Of a stretch of DNA of 64,000 bases, positions 58,800 to 64,000 are shown one piece after another (within the stretch, counting starts at the first letter, position 1; every line of letters starts with the position of its first letter). Below the pieces are notes generated by a model, which saw nothing but the letters and a program-made list of their open reading frames with translations, was not told where the DNA came from and made no database searches. The DNA lies in assembly GCF_039503195.1 (NCBI RefSeq), contig NZ_JBCJKP010000001.1:5456001-5520000 (forward strand), given 5' to 3'. Made by a program: the position numbers and the translations under genes. This stretch comes from Streptomyces mirabilis (GTDB taxonomy: Bacteria > Actinomycetota > Actinomycetes > Streptomycetales > Streptomycetaceae).

Positions 58800-60679
58800 C
58801 GTGTAGCCAGTATGGGCTTTGTTTGGCCGGTTGGAAGCCCCGGATTTGGTTCCGCAGCCGGATCGTGGCCTTCGGCGGTGCCGACGATCTTGGACCAGAC
58901 GCCCTCGGAGACGGACAGCGAACGGCTCCCCGCCGTGTACGGGAGGGGTGCGGGCAGGGCCGCCTTCTTGCCCTTGGCCGGGTGTTCCGCGAAGAGGGCG
59001 ACGGTGAGGGTGAGATGTTCGTCGTAGGTCGTCTGCCAGAGCGTGCGCAGACCCGCGGCGCCGGTCCGGGTGGCCGGAGGAGCGTCCGACCGGCCGTACA
59101 GGAGCTTGGCGACCATCCCCGCGTCGGCGCGTGTCATGGCCGCACGGGTGCGAGGGTGGGCCTCGTAGAGGGTGCGGCCCGCGCGGGTGATCTTCGCGAC
59201 CGCGTACGGCGTGGCGTAGACGCCGTGTGCCGCCGCCGTGGCGTACGCGGAGGCGAGCCGGATCGGGGTCGGGGCCGCGGTGCGGGTGAGGTCCGTGAGG
59301 GGGGCGAGCAGCTTCATGCCGGAGAACGGCTGGAGCGCGGTGCCCGCCTCCACCGCTCCGTCCCGCGCGTCGTTGAAGGGCTGACTGGCGTAGTCCGCGC
59401 CGCCGTACAGCACGCGGACCGCGCCGTCGCCCGGGACCAGCGCGACCACGGCCGTGTGGACCCGGACGTCCCCGGTCGTTTTCACCTCGGCCGGCTTCTT
59501 CCCACCTGCCTTCGCCTCGGCCGCCTTCTCCTCGGCCGTCTTCTCCCCGGTCTTCTCTCCGGTCTTCTTTTCGGTGCCGTCGGCCGCCAGCTCCGCCGTC
59601 GCGTCCTGCGCCGTCAGGTCGAAGGTCGTACGGACCGTGTAACCACCGCGGGCGAGCTGGTCCTCGGTGATGCCGAGCCGGTCGGCGGCCTCCGAGGCGG
59701 CCGCGTCGATGAGGTACTGGCGCTGGCCGTCCGTGTCGCCCGGCGGATAGAAACGGAAGGCCGGGAAACGGGCCCCGGCCCGCTGCGCGGACGTGATCGC
59801 GCCGCTGTGCGCCATCGCGTCCAGCACCCACTCCCAGCGGTCCACCAGCTTGGCCGTCACCTTCGGGTCGGAGCCGGCCTTCTCGTAGTACGAGGGAATG
59901 TTGATGACGGACGCGAGCGCCGCGCCCTGGCTCACCGTGAGGTCCTTGGCGTCGACGCCGAAGTAGTTCCTGGCGGCGGACTGGATGCCGGCCGCGCCCC
60001 GGCCGAAGTACACCGTGTTGAGGTAGCCCTGCAGGATCTCGTCCTTCGAACGGGTGCGGTCCAGCTTGATCGAGATCAAGGCCTCACGTGCCTTGCGGGA
60101 CAGCGACTGCTGCGGGCTGAGCAGGGCGTTCTTCACGTACTGCTGGGTGATCGTGGAGCCGCCCTGCCGGCCGCCGCCGCTCACCGTCGACCAGGCGGCC
60201 CGGGCGATCGCCTTCGGGGAGATCCCGGTGTCCGTGCGGAAGGACCGGTTCTCCGCCGCGATCACCGCCTCCTGCACATAGCGGGGGACCTGCGAGAGCG
60301 GGATCTCCTGCCGGTCCACGGGGCCGCGCCGGCCCAGGTAGTCCCCGTGGTCGTCGACGAAGACCGTGCTCTGCATGGCCGTCTCCGGGTGCGGCTCGGG
60401 GATCTTCGTCAGGTGGTACGCCACCACGGCCGCGCCGACGAGGTTCGCGAGCAGCGCGAGCAGGACGACGAGCGCGCGGCGCAGTCGGCGCCCGCGGGTG
60501 CGACGGATACGGATCCGCCGCTTGACGAGCCTGCGTCGCAGGCCCGCCGTGAGCCGGCCGCGCCCACCGGCGCCGTGGCGTCCGCGACCGGGGCTGCCGC
60601 CCCTGTCGTGGTCATCGGCGACCACAGCGACGCCGGTGCCGCCGGCGCCTCCGCCCGTGCCCACGTCCGCGCCGTTCAC
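58796..60679 (-). CDS. glycosyltransferase-51 (class A PBP-like) protein with collapsed transpeptidase domain
   Basis: A 627-residue membrane protein. An Arg/Gly-rich cytosolic tail (1-67) and one span (about 68-88) precede a complete GT51 peptidoglycan polymerase domain (about 100-290): catalytic E143 in AAENRSFRTD, GGSTITQQYVKN, RKAREALISIKLDR and YLNTVYFGRGAAGIQSAA. The following transpeptidase-like region has lost its key parts. Where SxxK should be, EAGTALQPF is read, the stretch holding SxN is missing (only about 20 residues before IRLASAYATAAAHGVY), and no KTG is present. A Lys/Glu repeat (EKKTGEKTGEKTAEEKAAEA) lies at about 385-405. It can polymerise glycan but probably not cross-link. 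The GTG overlaps the previous stop by 4 nt. Confidence 0.88.
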   Translation of the reverse strand: MNGADVGTGGGAGGTGVAVVADDHDRGGSPGRGRHGAGGRGRLTAGLRRRLVKRRIRIRRTRGRRLRRALVVLLALLANLVGAAVVAYHLTKIPEPHPETAMQSTVFVDDHGDYLGRRGPVDRQEIPLSQVPRYVQEAVIAAENRSFRTDTGISPKAIARAAWSTVSGGGRQGGSTITQQYVKNALLSPQQSLSRKAREALISIKLDRTRSKDEILQGYLNTVYFGRGAAGIQSAARNYFGVDAKDLTVSQGAALASVINIPSYYEKAGSDPKVTAKLVDRWEWVLDAMAHSGAITSAQRAGARFPAFRFYPPGDTDGQRQYLIDAAASEAADRLGITEDQLARGGYTVRTTFDLTAQDATAELAADGTEKKTGEKTGEKTAEEKAAEAKAGGKKPAEVKTTGDVRVHTAVVALVPGDGAVRVLYGGADYASQPFNDARDGAVEAGTALQPFSGMKLLAPLTDLTRTAAPTPIRLASAYATAAAHGVYATPYAVAKITRAGRTLYEAHPRTRAAMTRADAGMVAKLLYGRSDAPPATRTGAAGLRTLWQTTYDEHLTLTVALFAEHPAKGKKAALPAPLPYTAGSRSLSVSEGVWSKIVGTAEGHDPAAEPNPGLPTGQTKPILATR

Positions 60680-61377
60680 CGGCCGGCCCCCGTGCTCGCC
60701 GTCACCCCGCCCGCCGAGTCGTACACCGTGACTCTCCTGGTCACATCGACGGGCCTGCCGGGGGCGACCGACTTCGGTGTGCTCACCATCGCGTACCAGA
60801 CCCCCCAGCGCGGTCCGCCCGCGAGGGTGAGGGCCGTGCCCGGGACCTGGCCCGCGGTGGTCTCGATCACGACCCGCGCCGCCTCGCGCTTGCCGCGGTA
60901 GACACCGGAGAGGAAATACCCCCAGTCCCCCGCGCCCTCCTGCTGGACGGTGACGCCGGGCTCGTCGGCGCCGTCCTTCACACTGCTGAACAGCGGGCCG
61001 GAGCCGGCGGCCGTGGACCAGTGCGCGCCGTCCTCGGTGAGCCAGATCTTGATGCCGTGCGCGACCTCGACCCGTTCGCCGGCGGTCACGACCCGCACCG
61101 TGGCCATGGGCGTACCGGAGGGGGACGTCCCCCGCTCGTCGCCCGAGCCCGGGGACACGGCCGAGCGCAGGGCGACCACGGCCAGCGGGACCACGAGCAG
61201 CGCGCACGCGGACCCCGCCACCGCGGCCGTACGGCGCCGCCCGCGCCGCCGGCCCGCGCGCTCGATGGCGGCCAGCGGCACGGCCGAGGGGGTGACGTCG
61301 TGGGCGGCTTCGGCGAACACCTCGCGCAGCCGCTCGGACTCGGCCGTCGGACGCGGGAACTTGCGGTGACGTTTCAT
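60676..61377 (-). CDS. single-span membrane protein, possible anti-sigma factor
   Basis: A 233-residue protein: a cytosolic N-terminus (about 1-50, FPRPTAESERLREVFAEAAH, VPLAAIERAGRRRGRRR), one span (about 51-72, TAAVAGSACALLVVPLAVVAL) and an extracytoplasmic beta-rich domain (VRVVTAGERVEVAHGIKIWL, WGYFLSGVYRGKREAARVVI). Its place directly after a sigma-factor gene, with a 4-nt ATGA overlap, fits a partner or anti-sigma role; there is no zinc-binding HxxxCxxC motif. It also overlaps the GT51 gene by 4 nt. Confidence 0.78.
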   Translation of the reverse strand: MKRHRKFPRPTAESERLREVFAEAAHDVTPSAVPLAAIERAGRRRGRRRTAAVAGSACALLVVPLAVVALRSAVSPGSGDERGTSPSGTPMATVRVVTAGERVEVAHGIKIWLTEDGAHWSTAAGSGPLFSSVKDGADEPGVTVQQEGAGDWGYFLSGVYRGKREAARVVIETTAGQVPGTALTLAGGPRWGVWYAMVSTPKSVAPGRPVDVTRRVTVYDSAGGVTASTGAGR

Positions 61378-62033
61378 GTGCGGGCTCCGGAGACGGGGTG
61401 TCGGCGAGCGGGGGACGGGGCGGCGGAGGGGGTGACGACAGGGCCCAGGGAGGGATGGGCGCGCAGGGCCGCGAGGCCGCGCCGGGCATGCGCCCTGACC
61501 GTGCCGGCCGAGCAGCCGAGCAACTGCGCGATCTCGGCCTCGCCCAGTCCCTCCCAGTGGCGCAGCACCACCACGGCCCGCCGCCGCGAGGGCAGCGCGG
61601 ACAGCGCCCGGCCGAGCGCGTCCCCTCGGCCGGCGGCCCCCGCGGGATCCGGTAGGGCCCGGCGCGCCCGCTCGGGCAGGAGCGGTGTCAGCATCCGGGC
61701 GGCGCGTCTCCTCCGCGTCCGGCCGAGGTGGGTTCTGACCAGGGAGCGCCGTACGTAGAAGTCGACGTCGTTGCGCGGGATGCGCCGCCAGCGGGCGCGG
61801 ACCCGGGCCAGCGTGGTCCGCGCGAGGTCCTCGGCCTCGTGGAGGTCGCCGGTGAGCAGGTGCGCGGTGCGGACCAGACGGGGCCAGACCGCGGTGGCGT
61901 ACGGGGCGAACTCGCCCTTCCCGGCAGGCGCGTCGGCGGTTCTGGTGGCCGCGTGCGAGGTGGCATGCGAGGCGGCAGGGGGAACGTGGTGGGACGCGGC
62001 GTCGGAGGAGGCGGGGGAGGAGGTGTGGGGCAC
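61374..62033 (-). CDS. SigE-family RNA polymerase sigma factor
   Basis: A 219-residue ECF-type sigma factor of the actinobacterial SigE-family annotation. A Ser/His/Ala-rich N-terminal extension (about 1-48) precedes region 2 (FAPYATAVWPRLVRTAHLLTGDLHEAEDLARTTL) and region 4 (LSALPSRRRAVVVLRHWEGL, then LLGCSAGTVRAHARRGLAAL). GTG 62033 is taken because GAGGAA lies 9 nt upstream and the frame before it is antisense-like. It leads a chain of four genes joined by 4-nt overlaps, which includes a cell-wall glycosyltransferase, suggesting envelope control. Confidence 0.85.
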   Translation of the reverse strand: MPHTSSPASSDAASHHVPPAASHATSHAATRTADAPAGKGEFAPYATAVWPRLVRTAHLLTGDLHEAEDLARTTLARVRARWRRIPRNDVDFYVRRSLVRTHLGRTRRRRAARMLTPLLPERARRALPDPAGAAGRGDALGRALSALPSRRRAVVVLRHWEGLGEAEIAQLLGCSAGTVRAHARRGLAALRAHPSLGPVVTPSAAPSPARRHPVSGART

Positions 62034-62073
62034 GGCCTGCGGTTCCTCGGAGTCGGGTACGTGGGGGGTGCGG

Positions 62074-62118
62074 GCGGGCGGGGGAGCCGGGACCTGAACA
62101 CCCGGCTCCCCCGCCCGC
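62074..62118 (-). terminator. terminator of the L,D-transpeptidase gene
   Basis: A perfect 18-bp stem (62074-62091 with 62101-62118) around a 9-nt loop, 5 nt past the stop codon at 62123. Confidence 0.9.
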
Positions 62119-62122
62119 ACGC

Positions 62123-63091
62123 TCACTTCAGCGCGCTGCCGGCCCGCCACTGGGCCCAGTCCGCGTTCCAGTCGCCGTAGCCGTAGCCGTAGCCGTAGCC
62201 GTAGCCGTAGCCGTTGCCCACGGCCACCGTGTCCTTGGAGCCGACGACGGTGATGACGTCGCCGGGGATGACCTCGTCGTAGAACTTCCTGGCGGTGCCG
62301 TCCGTCGCGAGTCCGACGCACCCGTGGGTGACGTTCTGGTGCCCGGCGTACGTATGGGCCTTCGGGTTCTGGTGGAGGTAGGTCCCGGAGGTGGTGAGGT
62401 GGACGGCGTAGGAGCAATAGCCCGCGTAGGCGTCGCCGTAGCCGACGGTCTGCGAGTTCATGAAGACCTTGGTCGCCTTGTCGGAGACGACCATCGTGCC
62501 GTTCCAGGTGTCCATGCCAGGGGCGCCCGCGGTGATGGGCACGTTCCGGGTCTGCCCGTCCTTGACGACTCTCATCATGTGCGTGCGCTCGTCGACGGTG
62601 GCGACGAGCGAACGGCCCACGGTGAAGGGCCGGGTGATGCCCGAGCCCGCCCGGACGGTGACCGCGGTGCCCGGGGCCTCGTACGCGCGCGGCCGGAAGT
62701 CCACCCGCTGTCCTTCCAGCAGATTGCGGTCCTTCACCCAGCTCCAGGAGCCCTCGACATCCGCGTCGACCTTCAACTGCCGCTCCACCTCGGCGCGTTC
62801 ACCGGCCGGTATCGCGTGGTCGAAGGTCACGGACATCGGCATGCCGACGCCCACGGTCTGCCCGTCGGCGATGCTGATGTGCGCGCCGGTCAGCTTCGCG
62901 AGGGGTGTCGTTTTGACGGGCCGGGTGGTCGGCGTCCGACCGGCCGTCGTGTCCGGCTTCGCCGCCGTGTCCACCTCGGTGTCCGCGCTCCCGGTCACCG
63001 CCCCCTTCGAGCAGCCGGCGAGTGCGAGCGCGCACAGGGTGGCCACCGTCCAACCGGCCGCGATACGACGGCTCCTGGCTCTCCTGGTCAT
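62123..63091 (-). CDS. L,D-transpeptidase lipoprotein (YkuD domain)
   Basis: A 322-residue lipoprotein with lipobox LALAGC (C27). It has an immunoglobulin-like LppS/Ldt N-terminal domain (about 65-180, ADGQTVGVGMPMSVTFDHAI) and a YkuD catalytic domain (about 180-295) with the nucleophile in HQNVTHGCVGLATDG. It should form 3-3 cross-links in peptidoglycan. After the domain come six Gly-Tyr dipeptides and an acidic/Trp-rich end (DWNADWAQW), unusual for the family. AGGGGGA precedes ATG 63091. It is divergent from the next sigma-factor gene. Confidence 0.92.
   Translation of the reverse strand: MTRRARSRRIAAGWTVATLCALALAGCSKGAVTGSADTEVDTAAKPDTTAGRTPTTRPVKTTPLAKLTGAHISIADGQTVGVGMPMSVTFDHAIPAGERAEVERQLKVDADVEGSWSWVKDRNLLEGQRVDFRPRAYEAPGTAVTVRAGSGITRPFTVGRSLVATVDERTHMMRVVKDGQTRNVPITAGAPGMDTWNGTMVVSDKATKVFMNSQTVGYGDAYAGYCSYAVHLTTSGTYLHQNPKAHTYAGHQNVTHGCVGLATDGTARKFYDEVIPGDVITVVGSKDTVAVGNGYGYGYGYGYGYGDWNADWAQWRAGSALK
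62177..62212. repeat. six 6-bp repeats encoding Gly-Tyr dipeptides
   Basis: GTAGCC occurs six times in a row on the plus strand and encodes (GY)6 in the C-terminal tail of the L,D-transpeptidase. Confidence 0.92.
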
Positions 63092-63225
63092 CCTGATCCC
63101 CCTGCGGTGTGTTTCGATGTGCGGCGTACGGGACCTGTACGCACGGCACGGACCGCCGGGTTGCACGGGGCGGTTGAAATTCCGAAGTCTTCGGCGGGGG
63201 CACGACCGAGGAAGAGACGGGGGGC

Positions 63226-63837
63226 ATGACCGAGGAAGAGTTCGACGCGTTCTACGCCGCCGCGTTCCCCCGGCTGACCGGTCAGCTGTACGCGTTCACC
63301 GGGGACCACGGCGAGGCGCAGGACGTCGTCCAGGAGGCGTTCGTCCGCGCCTGGGACCGGCGGCGGGAGTTCCTCGCCGAAGGGGCGCCGGAGGCGTGGA
63401 TACGGACCGTGGCGATGCGGCTCGCGGTGAGCCGCTGGCGTCGCGCGCGCCGCTGGCTGGAACTCGTCCGCCGCACCCCGCCGCCCGAGCACACGCCGGG
63501 CCCCGACCCCGAGCGCACCGCGCTGGTGGCCGCGTTGCGCACGCTGCCCGAGGCGCAGCGGATGGCGCTGGTCCTGCACCATCTGTGCGACCTCAGTGTC
63601 GAGCAGGTAGCCTCCGAAACCGGTGCCCCCGTGGGCACGGTCAAGGCCCGGCTGTCCCGCGGCCGGGCGGCGCTGGCGCGGACGCTGGCGACGGCGGACG
63701 AGTGGGAGACCGTCGACGGGGGCAGGAAGAGCGCGGACAGGGCGAAGCCGTCCGCCGGCTCCCCGGACGCGCCGCGCTCCGCGCGCTTGCTGAATCCGAC
63801 GGACGAGGGGAAGAGGGAGGACGACCGTGTCCGATGA
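63226..63837 (+). CDS. ECF-type RNA polymerase sigma factor
   Basis: A 203-residue sigma-70-family factor with region 2 (EEEFDAFYAAAFPRLTGQLY, GDHGEAQDVVQEAFVRAWDR) and region 4 (LRTLPEAQRMALVLHHLCDL, then ETGAPVGTVKARLSRGRAAL), plus a charged C-terminal extension of about 35 residues. The ATG at 63226 gives the family's usual beginning. The following gene starts 11 nt before its stop, so the pair is coupled; that partner probably senses the envelope signal. It is divergent from the L,D-transpeptidase gene, a possible target. Confidence 0.9.
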   Translation: MTEEEFDAFYAAAFPRLTGQLYAFTGDHGEAQDVVQEAFVRAWDRRREFLAEGAPEAWIRTVAMRLAVSRWRRARRWLELVRRTPPPEHTPGPDPERTALVAALRTLPEAQRMALVLHHLCDLSVEQVASETGAPVGTVKARLSRGRAALARTLATADEWETVDGGRKSADRAKPSAGSPDAPRSARLLNPTDEGKREDDRVR

Positions 63838-64000
63838 ACTCGCCTCCGGCCTGCGAGAGTTGGCCCAGGACGCCGAGACTCCCCCGTCGATGTCCGGCGC
63901 CGAGATCCGGCTGCGTGCCGTACGCCGCAGGCGCCGCCGTTTTCGATGGACCGCCGTGACCGTCGCCGGTGCCTGCGCCGCCGCGAGCCTGGCCCTGGTC
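63827..64000 (+). CDS. membrane partner of the ECF sigma factor (truncated by window edge)
   Basis: The first 58 residues only: VSDELASGLRELAQDAETPP, a basic patch (RAVRRRRRRFR) and the start of a transmembrane span (WTAVTVAGACAAASLALV). AGGGAGG 6 nt upstream supports the GTG at 63827. The arrangement fits an anti-sigma-like membrane protein, or a membrane-anchored L,D-transpeptidase as seen beside similar sigma genes in Streptomyces; the deciding part lies outside the window. Confidence 0.75.
   Translation, partial: MSDELASGLRELAQDAETPPSMSGAEIRLRAVRRRRRRFRWTAVTVAGACAAASLALV

Overview
The window is high-GC actinobacterial DNA and almost certainly a Streptomyces chromosome. Signs are strong third-position GC, frequent GTG/TTG starts, many ATGA/GTGA start-stop overlaps, leaderless-looking promoters, a branched-chain 2-oxoacid dehydrogenase operon beside a DevR-type orphan regulator, mycothiol-type enzymes, SpoIIE-type phosphatases and a PhoP box. 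From memory of the S. coelicolor map, the order bkd - D,D-carboxypeptidase - GntR/MFS - aspS - metG resembles the core region near oriC. A perfect parS core ahead of aspS fits that. No tRNA, rRNA, CRISPR array, intact IS or prophage was seen.

Layout. 1-9.6 kb: phosphotransferase, PPOX protein, orphan response regulator divergent from bkdABC, secreted D,D-carboxypeptidase, and a GntR/MFS pair. 9.6-21 kb: housekeeping and redox genes (mycothiol-dependent enzyme, nitrilase, GlxA-type regulator, cupin, NHL-thioredoxin, M18 aminopeptidase, large acyl-CoA dehydrogenase, SseB-like protein, pirin). 21-26.5 kb: AI-2E transporter and SpoIIE-type phosphatase, whose C-terminal tails are encoded on opposite strands of one repeat, then parS and aspS. 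26.5-31 kb: an accessory patch with a truncated intradiol dioxygenase, a hydrolase/regulator pair, a pectate lyase and an FG-GAP remnant. 31-45 kb: metG, a vWA protein with a long acidic arm, PhoX behind a PHO box, FUSC protein, endonuclease-like membrane protein, hydrolase, a split MocR regulator and membrane proteins.

45-53 kb is the most interesting block. A membrane SpoIIE phosphatase and a protein that may be a degenerate caspase-like fold are followed by a decayed beta-propeller gene. Then come three tightly packed genes: an EACC1-type adaptor, a 909-residue caspase - single membrane span - solute-binding-like - vWA protein, and a solute-binding lipoprotein. This reads as a transmembrane conflict or suicide-type receptor with the death protease inside and the sensor outside.

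53-64 kb holds a second candidate system. A 53-residue secreted peptide gene is divergent from an XRE-TPR regulator, with a shared motif in both promoters, as in RRNPP-type peptide signalling. The regulator has an apparent one-base deletion near its natural stop and reads on through a dispersed repeat. A GNAT enzyme, an alkyl-sulfatase-like MBL protein and a four-gene chain of 4-nt overlaps (SigE-family sigma factor, membrane protein, glycosyltransferase-51 protein with a collapsed transpeptidase domain, 73-residue protein) follow. Last come an L,D-transpeptidase lipoprotein and another ECF sigma factor with its overlapping partner cut by the window edge.

All functions are inferred by reading translated sequence; no database search was run.
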